From: Durusdinium trenchii
Lineage: Eukaryota > Sar > Dinophyceae > Suessiales > Symbiodiniaceae
DNA: 64,000 nucleotides
Assembly: GCA_963970005.1 (NCBI GenBank)
Contig: CAXAMN010003113.1
Span: 1,643,683-1,707,682, forward strand
Direction of reading: 5' to 3'
Each line of letters begins with the position of its first letter. The first letter of the stretch is position 1. Of the stretch, positions 1 through 10,200 are shown in pieces. A program made the translations under genes and the position numbers. The notes under the pieces are model-generated. The model had not been told where the DNA came from. It saw only the letters and a program-made list of their open reading frames with translations, and searched no databases.

Positions 1-810
1 TGGTTGATTTTTAGAACTGCTTTGCTTGTGCGCTTCCTTTTTTGTATGTTTTATTGCAACTGTTATGTTGTTTAAAGTGCAGTTTTGATTTGCGTTTTGT
101 GTTATATATATACTACTTCAAATGTTGCCTCTGTTGGTGTTGCTTTTGTTTTTTTGTCTCGTGATTCATGGTTGTGTTTTGATTGTTTTTGTGTGTCTCT
201 TACGGGGGAAACGGATGAACAAATAAATATAGAAAAAATGACTAAGGAAGGTGTGCTCCCAAAACAACACAAAAAATAAACACATAAAAACAGCCACAAA
301 AGAAGGGATGCTGTCTGCACGCAGCCATAGAAGAAGGATTCAATTAAAATGAACACCAACGGCAACACGACGGGAACATCACACGCCGGGCGCCCAGATG
401 TGGAATGTGTGTGAAGTCCAATACCAACAGAAAAGTGAATCTAAGACACAACATAAACATAGTTTCTCCTATACTGTTATATAATAACATTAACAGCGAA
501 ATGATGCGACATGTGAGCCCCAATCTTTGAATACACCAAAGACTCCAACAGACTGTTAAAAAATTCCTTAATCAATTTTAATCATATATAATCCAAATAA
601 CAAATAGAGTAAATTCTTCACCCAGACCGAAATATCAACCAAAATCTTCTTCATGAAGGTCAGTGTGGAGTCCTGTCACCCGTTGGAAGCTGAAGTCAAC
701 CAGAAGATAAGACCAAATAGTGTAGAACAAAGTAGAACAACATGAATCAAGGAACAAATCATGGGAAGAAAGTAAAACACGTAGTAATATTGGGACAATT
801 GCCATCCGCG
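1..810. other. AT-rich non-coding stretch
   Basis: Long T-rich then A-rich sequence. The short ORFs are of low complexity; nothing recognised. Confidence 0.5.
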
Positions 811-1070
811 TCATCTCGTGCAGTGTCCCCATTTCCACTGTCCGCCTTTCACTTGCCGCCCCTGTCGGACCAAAAAGCTGACTCTGGGCACCGATGAGCT
901 CCGCAATGGCGCTGCCCAAACCCGTGGCGGCAGCGCCTCCGCGCGGGGTGTGAAGGGCGCCGGCTCGGTTCGCGCTGCCATGGGCGCGACCACGGTCTGC
1001 ACCGTGTTCCGCGGCAAGCGCGAAGGCTTGGCCGGCAAGTAGGACTCGCTGTGCATGGCAAGGTCCGGCG
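811..1070 (-). CDS. Possible GC-rich exon
   Basis: A sharp GC-rich island in AT-rich surroundings, with TTTCAG at its 5' side on the minus strand. The frame contains SYLPAKPSRLPRNTVQTVV and AALPPRV-like Pro/Ala-rich sequence. Family unknown; the other minus frame is also open, so frame choice is uncertain. Confidence 0.35.
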
Positions 1071-1189
1071 GTGCGCAGGGGCTGAAAGTCGGAGACTGAG
1101 CCAACTGGCGAAGCAGCCAACTTGGGATGGGGAGCAGGGGGGAGCAAAGAGTGGCTCACCGTCAAATCGATATCAAGATTATAGATGAT

Positions 1190-1262
1190 TATAGTATATT
1201 ATAGTATATATATTGGATTATATTGTATTATATTGTATTATATTATATTATATTATAATAGT
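1190..1262. repeat. TA-rich microsatellite
   Basis: Imperfect repeats of TATAT and TATTATATTG units. Confidence 0.8.
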
Positions 1263-2813
1263 GGCACAATAGTGGCATATGATTCATTCAATCTTGCTGC
1301 TGGAATCTGCAATCACCCGGGAACTCTGGGTGTGTCTTGTGTGTAGGTAACCAAAACCTGTGCCGCATTGTGCCACGGACTCCTGTTATTGCTTTCCGGG
1401 ATCCGGACGTATCAAGGAGAGCATGGCTGGTCGCGTGCGACGTGGCGGGTGGGCGGCAAGGAGGCGAAACTCGGGTCCCAGGGAAGCTCACCGCTGGAGC
1501 TGGGAAAAGCCAACTGCTGCAGTTTGAAAAACCACGGCGGAAGTGCTTTGACTGCACTGACATTGAAGAATTATGAGGTCTGTGTCCCAAGCAAAGGCTC
1601 AAGTCAAGCTCATGCAAGCAAACAAGTTGTGAACATGCTTGTCAACTGCCCTGCTATACTCCTGTAATGCATGTGGCAGAAATAAAGAAACAAATTCACG
1701 CAGTGGAAAGGCTATCCTAGCAAACATGAACCAAACTATCCTTGAAACATGAAGTGTGGTACTTCTGGGCTCGAAATGAATGTGTCTTTCAGCAAGCAAT
1801 TGCAAATGACCGAAAGGAGTGAGTTGCAGAAGGGCCGAATTGGTACACATGGAGTCATTGAGTCATGGAGGTGGAAAAAAACGGGTTGGACACCCGACCT
1901 TAGCTCTGCAAGCGTGGCGTGCCACTCCGACTCTTTCGCCTGCCTCGCCCGCCTCGGGAGGAAGGTCATGGCGAACGGGGACGTCCATGGCCCCAGTAGT
2001 AGTGGGACAAAAATGAGTCAGTCCGAACCAAACGCCCCTTGAATATCCTTGAATGAGAAAGGATTCCAAAATGACGTCGAGTGCACATCAGTGCACCCGG
2101 GCCCCATCAACGTCCTACCAGCAGCTTCATCTAAGGGATCACCAAAGGACCGCCCTAGGCCCTAGACTACATTGGCACATGCTGGAAGCTCCTATATAGT
2201 TACCGTAGTTCAATGTTGTTGGCTATGATTTATGATGGCTACCAGCTATGGTAGGATGCTCTTTCCAACACTCAACGGTTGGAAGCTGCTCTAGTAGTTG
2301 CCTCACACCCACCGGCCGTGCTGGATGCCACTAGCAACTACTGCAATGGAATCAATGCCAACCCACAAACTGCAAACTTCGCACGGAGAGCCGCCTGCTC
2401 TCAGCGCCATGTTTTGTGCGACCCTTACTTTTGCGTCCTGGCACACCTAGCGTTCATGAGCGCGCTGGGTAGGACATGGCTTCACAAATCCAGCATCTGA
2501 TCATCTTGCGCTCCACCTCAAGTTTCCACCAGACAAATGAAAAGCCTGGAGATAAAGGTGATCGGCCTGAAACCAAAACAGCACCAAGGAAATACAACCA
2601 AACAAGCTAGCGATGCACTCCAAGTCTCTTGTTTGGCCAGTCCAGCACTTCACAGATCTCGCCCTGCCTTCGACGGAAACTGTCAACAACAAACAGGTCT
2701 GAGATGAAGGATCTGCAGCTGTTTCCACATCTTGTTTGGACAAACAAAAAAATTAAAAGGTCCGATTATGTTCAAACGTGCTCTTGATCTTGATAGTGCA
2801 TACAACCCAACAC
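1263..2813. other. Stretch without a supported gene
   Basis: A GC-rich patch at about 1895-1990 is open on both strands and could be a small exon, but no splice-bounded frame stands out. Confidence 0.4.
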
Positions 2814-2968
2814 CAAACTCTGCCTCTTGCTCTATCCAGGCCTTGCAAGTCTGGTAACCCTTCTTCGACGTGGGCCGCATGTAGGCCACATTCCCCGAAT
2901 CCTTGAGGCCACCTTTCAGCTGCCACGCAGGTGGTAAGAGCTGCTGAGGCAGCTTTTGCCAACCGCTC
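2814..2968 (-). CDS. Candidate exon, same minus-strand gene
   Basis: Bounded by TGTCCAG and a GTGTTG donor. The frame reads SGWQKLPQQLLPPAWQLKGG and on to KKGYQTCKAWIEQEAEF. Unrecognised, but strongly protein-like with good splice borders. Confidence 0.5.
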
Positions 2969-3088
2969 CTGGACACGCAAGGAAGGCCACAGTGGTCACC
3001 AGTCAAAAGCGTCCTGTTTCTAAGAAAAGATCGTCTTCCAAGAGTTGTGCCACAATTCTTGAAATTCTTTGATGGTTCCTGGCTTCAC

Positions 3089-3212
3089 AGGTGTGCCTCA
3101 ACAGCCACTGGTGTGTCCACAACGGTAGATTCCAATTTTCACGGGGGTCGATCCACTGGGCGAGCATGCGCCCATGGGTTCCCGCCGCCTCCACCACTCT
3201 TGATACTGGCCG
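3089..3212 (-). CDS. Candidate exon, same minus-strand gene
   Basis: Bounded by CCACCAG and a GTGAAG donor. It encodes a segment with VEAAGTHGRMLAQWIDPREN. No family recognised; same strand and spacing as the exons above, so probably one gene. Confidence 0.45.
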
Positions 3213-3432
3213 CTGGTGGCAAAGATTTGAAAAGGCACGTGCAAACACGTGTTATGTTGAAGACTTTTGTTTATAACGTTTATGTATATCTTACATAGTT
3301 TTGGTTTTCTAAATGCATGACAAGTGGATTAAACAAATACGTTGCAGTGGTCAATTGTGTCATGCTGTGCTGCATGCAATGTTGCAAGCTGCTTAGTCCA
3401 TGTACGCTAAAAGCATTGTAAAAATACTCGAA

Positions 3433-3929
3433 TCAAGCAAGGTGGGATTTCCTGGGCAGGATGCATTTGGTGCCCTTGGTGATGTCCATGCAGGCGTCAA
3501 GCGGCAAATCTGGTGGCTTTCGATCAATACAGAGCGAGGTTTCGCTGGACCCTTTCCCTTGCAAGCGGCACAGGCAATGCTGCTGCCAACTCAGCAGAAC
3601 CGGAGGTCGGCAGGGCGCAGTGTTCTTGTTCATGAGGCAATATGGGATTCCATGGTCACACTCCCCGGGATCCAACATCCCGTTGCAGTATTCGCTCTTG
3701 GACCAGCTGGCCGACATGGCGCTGAGAAACAAGTTGCTGCTTCGATTCGCTGCAAGGCCAGGTGCAATGAGGTTGCTGTAGGTGGCCCAGTTGGTGGTGA
3801 GGCCGTTGTCGGCAGAGATAGGCTGCCCCAAAATCAAGTACCGCCACCGCGTGAAGGCGGCGGCCGCAGCCTCCACGTCGAAGCAGTGACGAAAGCACTC
3901 GTCGGGCCGATGGCGAAGTACGATGGTGC
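3433..3929 (-). CDS. Candidate downstream exon of the split host gene
   Basis: Minus-strand exon after a pyrimidine-rich tract and AG. It begins with RPDECFRHCFDVEAAAA and continues through LILGQPISADNGLTTNW and a Cys-rich part with several CxC-like spacings (YCNG, ECDHG, YCLMN, QHCLC). The composition is clearly protein-like and fits a disulfide-rich lumenal domain. It lies 165 bases from the preceding candidate exon on the same strand. Confidence 0.6.
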
Positions 3930-4093
3930 CTCAGCCGGGTGGACAAAAGCAAAGTCTGGTCTTCATATGTGTGCTGCTTTGCCATCAATGGTATGGAACA
4001 TTTGAATAGCTGAACATACCGTACTTCTATAACGTGGGTGAGGAAGAACAAGTTGTCTTTCACATGTATCATGAATCCTTTTTTCTCAGTGTT

Positions 4094-4655
4094 TCACGCC
4101 AAGTCTGACAGCGCCAAAGTGCTACTTGGGTCCATGGCTGCTTTCCCTTTCAACGCTTCTCGAATCTGTTGCGCGATCCACCAGCAGCCATGCCAGTGGA
4201 CAGCGTAGGCATATCCTTTGGGTTTCGCAATGCCAGAGCGAATCACTGAGACAAAACTAAAGCGTCCCTGGAAAAACTGGTAGTCATCCTGAAGAATCGC
4301 AAGATCTATGCCATCATAAGAGGAGACCAGCAGAGTCACAAACCAGCAGTCGCCGGCTGAACGCTGAAGCATGTTCAGCATGCTGGGGCGAACATATTTC
4401 AAGGAACGATAGAGCCCAGAGAGGAGGAGCCAAACCTTTGGCACACAAGTAATGTTGTAATTGGAGATGTTCTCCGCGTGCAAGTTGTGGTGTTGGACTT
4501 GAATGCCCGAATAAGTGTGAGCCCATCCCTGCACCTGACCTTCCAAGTCAAGTATCTTGAGCTGGTCTTCCTTGGATTCCTTTGCGAACATCTTGAGCTG
4601 ATCCTCCTTTTCGATCATCTGTAGCTGATCATCCTTTGTAATAGTATTGCGCTGA
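4094..4655 (-). pseudogene. Host exon, 3' part, split by the retrotransposon
   Basis: The continuation of the frame at 19397-19577. It starts with three degenerate copies of a K-E/D-D-Q-L-K/Q-M heptad (a short coiled-coil stem), then a globular region with CWFVTLLV and YAVHWHGCWW motifs, and stops at 4094. A GTGAAA just before the stop could be a splice donor. With the anchor upstream, the layout is that of a type II Golgi or secretory membrane protein, for example a glycosyltransferase; the family was not recognised. Without splicing around the element the gene is broken here. Confidence 0.65.
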
Positions 4656-4660
4656 TCTTC
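4656..4660. repeat. Target site duplication, left copy (TCTTC)
   Basis: Five bases TCTTC abut the LTR here and are repeated exactly beyond the other LTR at 19397-19401. Five-base duplications are usual for copia integrases. Confidence 0.93.
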
Positions 4661-4790
4661 TGTATTTTACAGGATCAGCTCTAATAGTACTAACTACCTA
4701 GCTAACCCTGCTAGTCCGGTAAGCGCTACCTTTTGCTCTACCTTGAGAGTCAACGCTACGGGGTCCATGGGGATGAGGTGAATTTCAACA
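4661..4790 (-). repeat. 3' LTR of the retrotransposon (130 bp)
   Basis: Second copy of the 130-bp TG...CA terminal repeat, identical to the one at 19267-19396. It is followed by the TCTTC target duplication and, on the element's strand, preceded directly by a G-rich purine tract. Confidence 0.95.
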
Positions 4791-4799
4791 CCCCCCTTT
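4791..4799 (-). promoter_or_regulatory. Polypurine tract (plus-strand primer site)
   Basis: On the element's strand the sequence AAAGGGGGG lies directly against the start of the 3' LTR, the expected place and composition of the RNase H-resistant primer for plus-strand DNA synthesis. Confidence 0.8.
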
Positions 4800-5148
4800 A
4801 CAAGGAGCTACCCGTAGGGAAAATCTCGGGGAGGATCAAATTCTAGCGACGAAGGAATCATATTAGAAATCCCTCATCAAGCTCGTGCATGCACTATACA
4901 AGGAGAACGTAGCTACCCTAATGTACAGTTTTCGCCTCACTCGGCATGTGGTTAAACATGCTAGGCCCAGGTTAGTGTTAAGCATTGATTAAAAGTTCAC
5001 TCTCCGACTATGGCAATCCTGTTATGGATGCATTGGGAAGTGAGACAATGAAGTGAAACATCATCTCACAGCGCGTCAGAAGGTGATCTCTATCTCAACA
5101 CTCATAAGCTGCAAGGCATACCATTTATGGTAGCTATTCAACATCTGC
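4800..5148 (-). other. Element 3' untranslated stretch
   Basis: Sequence between the polyprotein stop and the purine tract. No ORF, repeat or further motif was recognised. Confidence 0.7.
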
Positions 5149-7212
5149 TTAAAGAAATTGTATTCCAAAACGCTCCGTCTCGTCATGCCATCCCTGCCTC
5201 AACCACTCCCACAATTCCATGTGATTGGGCCAATAGTTCTCGCCCCATGGGTCATCGCGTTGCCATTGTACTCCAGGAAAATCAAAGGGTTCCAATGGTC
5301 GATCAATAGTTCCACGAATGCTGGAAGTCGGCGGCCCAGTTAAGGGTGCATTATGTGACGATGATGCCGAAGCGGATGAAGTTCCGGGTGGCAATGGCGG
5401 CGGTGGCACGTTTTGTACATTCCATTGCTGTGGAGCATAAGGTCCTCCTCGAACACTCACCTGCTGCTTATCCTTGCCCTTTCCTCTTACGGAAGGTTGC
5501 AACCGACTGTAAAGGTCTGTAAGCGGCGGCGGCTTCGGCGTGAGATTGAAATCTGTCGGCCTTGTATGTACCGGAATGCCACTGGCTGTATTGGGTGGCA
5601 CTTTCGGTGGAGGAACCTTTGGAGGAGGCACCTTTGGTGGTGGGACCTTCGGAGGTGAAGGTTTGGCTGGACGTGGCTTGGAGATTGGTGAAAGGCCAGT
5701 TGCAGGTGGGTTGTTGGGTGCAGGTAACGGTGGCGGTGAAGTTGGGGGACCCAAGAGGTCCTTGGGGATGTTGCCACGTTTAGGTGGAAGGACACGGCTC
5801 TGGGAAATTGCTCGGGCGACAGAACCACGCGGCGTCCCTTTTGCGGGAGCGGCTGAGCCTGCTGCCGAAGAACTGCCTTGGCCTTTGCCCTTTCCAGAAA
5901 CATCTCTCCGTTCACCGACATCCTGTTTGGAGGAGTCACCCTTTCCTGAAACTTGTCCTTGAGCAGGAGGTGCATTCATACGGAATACCGACGAGGTATG
6001 CGTCCCTGTTACGGGAGCTGGCGGCTGAGGCACGCCTGGCGGTGGAGTCCGGTTGTCAACCCAAGTTGCAATACGACCAGATTGATCTCGGTCTTCTTTC
6101 CTCCTCCACTGCAGCCTCGGTCGTTTGTCTGCATCTCCAATAGTCTCCATGTACATCTGCGATCGCTTCCGCGTCAACGGGGGCCTTGTTACAGGTCCTT
6201 GAGGAGATGGTGCTCCACGCTGCCCAAACTCAAGCAAGATCTCTTCAAGCCGTCGAATCTCGTCAGACGACATGTCCTGGCCACAATCGGCAAACTTGGG
6301 ATAAGGCGTGGCCATGCGCTGTTCGATGTTCATGAAGCCCATCTGTGAAACTGGCTGTCCACGATCGCGTCCCTGCACACTTGCAGACTGTTGCGCGTTT
6401 CTCTGATATTGAATGTTTGCATAATTTTCATTCTGCTCTGCAAACTCACTCAAAATCTTGTAAATGCCTGTCGTGTCTCCACGAGGAATACGAATTGAAT
6501 GAATATCGCCATAGACGTCCGTCGTGGGGATAAAGCCCTGGATCTTGATCTCATCTCGGCTATCGCCAATTACGGCGGCGTATTGTCGGAGTGACATAAA
6601 CTCTCGGCGATAACTGATCAGAAAGTTCTCGTCGACGCCTTGCTTGAAACAGGTATGTAGGTTGTCAACACCGCATCGAATATACGCGAGCTTGGCGAGG
6701 TCAACCCTGTCCAGTCGATCCAAATCACTGACAACCGACTTCCCTTTTGATCTCTGCTTCGCTGATCTCGTGGGCGCCGGTAATTGCAGTGACGCAAACA
6801 AGTCTTCTTGCGCTGCATCAAACGCTGTGCATCCTTCTCCGGTTAAGGAGGTAGCGAAGACGTCGTCGCGGTTGAATCGATCGAATACATTCTCATACCC
6901 TGATTTCAATGCTTTGCGAAGGCGGCCGCGAGCTGCAAGAATAATCTGACTGTCAACTGACGGGCTACCACGAGCTGGAGGTCGTCCAGACTGTAGGTCC
7001 TGCGCGGCAATGCTGTCAAGCATGCTTGTTGCGGTCATGTTCTTGGGCACGCCCCCCTGCTCTTGTAGCACCTTTGCACGCCTCATCTGAAGTCGCATAA
7101 ATTTTGAAATCGGTCCATCTGTAGTATTGCTCTGAAATACTACTCCGCATCGATGACAAGATGCCATTCCTGCTAAGGAAAGTGTCGTACATTTATCGCA
7201 GCTGAAAGTTCG
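5149..7212 (-). other. C-terminal zinc ribbon and proline-rich tail
   Basis: Residues 4008-4694. A four-cysteine ribbon (C4012, C4015, C4026, C4029) is followed by an unrecognised helical region and a low-complexity tail with Gly-Lys-Gly clusters and four copies of the pentapeptide PPPKV near 4525-4545, encoded by a 15-bp tandem repeat at about 5598-5665. The tail ends in a Trp-rich segment. Binding to nucleic acid or to SH3/WW-type partners is possible but unproven. Confidence 0.6.
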
Positions 7213-10200
7213 AAGATGTAGAAAATATCCACTCTCGATCTGTGGTACAGCTGTATTGCGATTTGCCTCCATCTCTTCCTTCTTTGCGGCACTGCTGCTA
7301 GCTGTGCGTTCTTCGGGAGTGGCGTCGCTTGTACCTTCCAAAATGGTGCGTACTTCCGACACTTTTCCCGGAACCAATGTCACATCATCTTGCGGAACAC
7401 CGACCTCAATGTTCGAAGGATCCAATGCCTGCGGCCTCGAATAGAAAACTTCCGGCTCCGCATTTGCGCGGGCTCGAGTTGCAAATAGAATACACGTATT
7501 CGGAACGTGATGGCTGGTAATCACCGCGCCAGAATTTGTGAGGAAAAGATCAACTCCTGCTTCAATCACATCCGGTGTTGAAAAACAAATCTCCACTGGT
7601 CGGTCAGCACGAACACCAGATATCGCCTTCTGGTTTCCCAGAGGTTGTGTTGAAAAGAAGGAATTGCCTTTGCTTTTCGGTCCACCGGCTCCACCGCCGG
7701 GAATGAGCCCGCTCGCAATAATGGATCGCGCAGCACCTTCATGCGTTCGGTGGTAAAGCCGAGGTGGTATATCGCAATTCCCGTGCGCTGTCAAACGAGC
7801 ATTGTACCTGTGTACATGGTCAGGACGGCAGTAGATTAGTACTGCTAGCACTTCATTTGATCGCGTCTCGAGAACGTCGTCAGTGTGGCCTTGTCCACAT
7901 CGGATCTTGACGGGGGCGGCGAAAAGTTCGAGCTGCTCGTTCACACGAGAGTCGTACACGCATTGAAATTCGAAACGATCTTTGTGGTCATAAATAGCCA
8001 TCGAAATCAACTCAAAAACATTCATAGAACCAGCATAATCAGGGAATTTGGCCTTCGCCAAATCTAGTAGTTTGTAAATTGGCAAATAACACGCCGGATC
8101 ATAAATACTGACGTCTGGGACGTGTCCACGAAGAAGACCAGAAATACCGCGACGAACATGAGGTGGCCAGGAGCAGCACCACTCCCAAGGCCCATGATGA
8201 TAATCCTCATATACATAATAGTACCTATGGCCAGTAACGTGGTACAGCACGTACTGCTTGGCGTCGCGGCCCAGCTCATCCTCGAGGAGTTGGATGTTGC
8301 CATTCCCGATGGCCTTGAGTAGGTGATCCGGGTAAGGATACCTTCCGAGAACCTCTTCAACCTCGACCTGCATATTTTTGTACTCGGGGTTAGGCTTCGT
8401 CTCGCGAACGAGAACGCCCTTCCCTTTTCCAGAAAATTTCAAGTCGGGGTTGTCGTTGTTCTCAGGTGCAAGAAAGCTCCCCGTTACGGGAGTGACCGAA
8501 GGGGTGCCTTGACCCTGCCCTTTGCCTCGCAATCGCGGCAATGGTGGTCTCGGGTCAGATGAAGACGCTTGACCCTCTGCGGATTGGTCCGCGTCCGTAG
8601 GGATCATAGGAACATCTCCGGTTGCACCTTCTTCAACAGTCGTTTCATCATCAGCCAAAACATCAAGAACCTCGGCCTCGATCTTCGCCATCTGTGGATC
8701 AGGTTCTGGTGCTGTCGGCAAGGCATTTACGCCTGCGATACCAGTATCAGGCCCAGGTACTTCGTCGGTTGCGCCTGTATAGCTATCGGGCATCTCAACG
8801 TCCGCGTCGGTTTCCTCAACCTTCGGCTCGACTTTTACGTCGGCTGTCGCAACGTCATCCATCGGCTCGTCCAATGCGGGCTGTTCCTCCGGTAGCTCAA
8901 TAACAGGTACAACATTGATAAACTGCAACACATCTTGAGGATCTTCGCCTTCCAGATTAACGGAGGCCTTTAGCTCTTCGAGTGACACGTCATTCGTCTC
9001 AAAGGGGCTGTACGCTTGTACTTCCTCGACAGTAAACTGCCTGCTCTTCCCCAACGTCTGTTGCATTCGCGCGTTTCGCTGTTCAACAAATTCATTGATA
9101 AGTTGTAAATACGATTCCGGTATTTTGACTGTCGCTGAGGAATCCCAACTGTATTTAAATCTTCTCACCCTGTTGAGCGCGGCAATTCCCTCTCGGGAAG
9201 CTTCAACGACGTTGACATGGTACGACAATTTGACAATCGAGGTCACATAGTTCACGAAGCGATCGATGTTCTCCTGCGTCTTTCGCATATGCCATTGATC
9301 AACTTTATCGGATTGGTAAACCAGATTGTCAGGCTGGAATCGGTGTATGCCGAGACTCTCAATGATGTCGTTGATTTCTGCCCAGAAAATATCGACAAAC
9401 GAAGGCAACTCAAAAAGATAAGAAGATATTCCACATATACAGCAGAGCTCGTCGGAGATCTCCTTGCATTCGGCTAACAGTTTAACGTTGCCAAGGATGC
9501 GCGCCTGCGTACCGAGTCTGTCGGGATTTGCAGCCTCATAGCGCCACGTAGAATCATTGGGCGTGATTCCGTTCCTGCCGACGAGGTCGTTGCCGTTCCA
9601 CCAAATTAAACCAAAGATGCGCGGGGTATCCCTTGCGGGATCCCTCATGTTGAGCAAGGCCCTCGCATTTACGCGAGCAACAGCAGCCTTGTACTCTGCC
9701 ATTAAACGAGGTAACTCAGCACCCCATACGATCTTGACCTCGATGAAGTCCCAGTCTCCGCCGAAAGCGACATTGAACTCTTGTACCGGCTCATAGGCTG
9801 TACGACTTCGCTTCCCGTTAAGGAAGCACAAAATAGAATCGGTGACGATGACCACGGCCTTCCGGCGTTGCGTTTCCGCAAGCACATTCAGGTGACCAAA
9901 CGCAGACGGATGAATGGTTGTAAGGCCCATCATTGATTCCGTAAATATGTAGTCACGCACCCAACAATCGTACAACATGACTGGATATACTGCACGCAGC
10001 AGTTCCACCAATTGGTCGTGGTGCTGTTTCGAGCCCTCTTCGGTCAATAGCATACCTTGATAAACTGCGTATGCAATAAACTTTGTCCAACGCGACTCCG
10101 TTTCCGGAGAGTGGTTGACCGATAAATACCTCTCGATGGGCTCGTTGCTATACTGGTCCCACTCGATCTGCAGCAGGTCGTCCTCCGTCAGGTCGCCCAT

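Noticed and set aside
5540-9477. Plus-strand ORFs inside the polyprotein region (for example 140 codons at 5540)
   Set aside because: Antisense shadows of the polyprotein; Gly-rich or Arg-rich mirror frames of its Pro- and Lys-rich parts.
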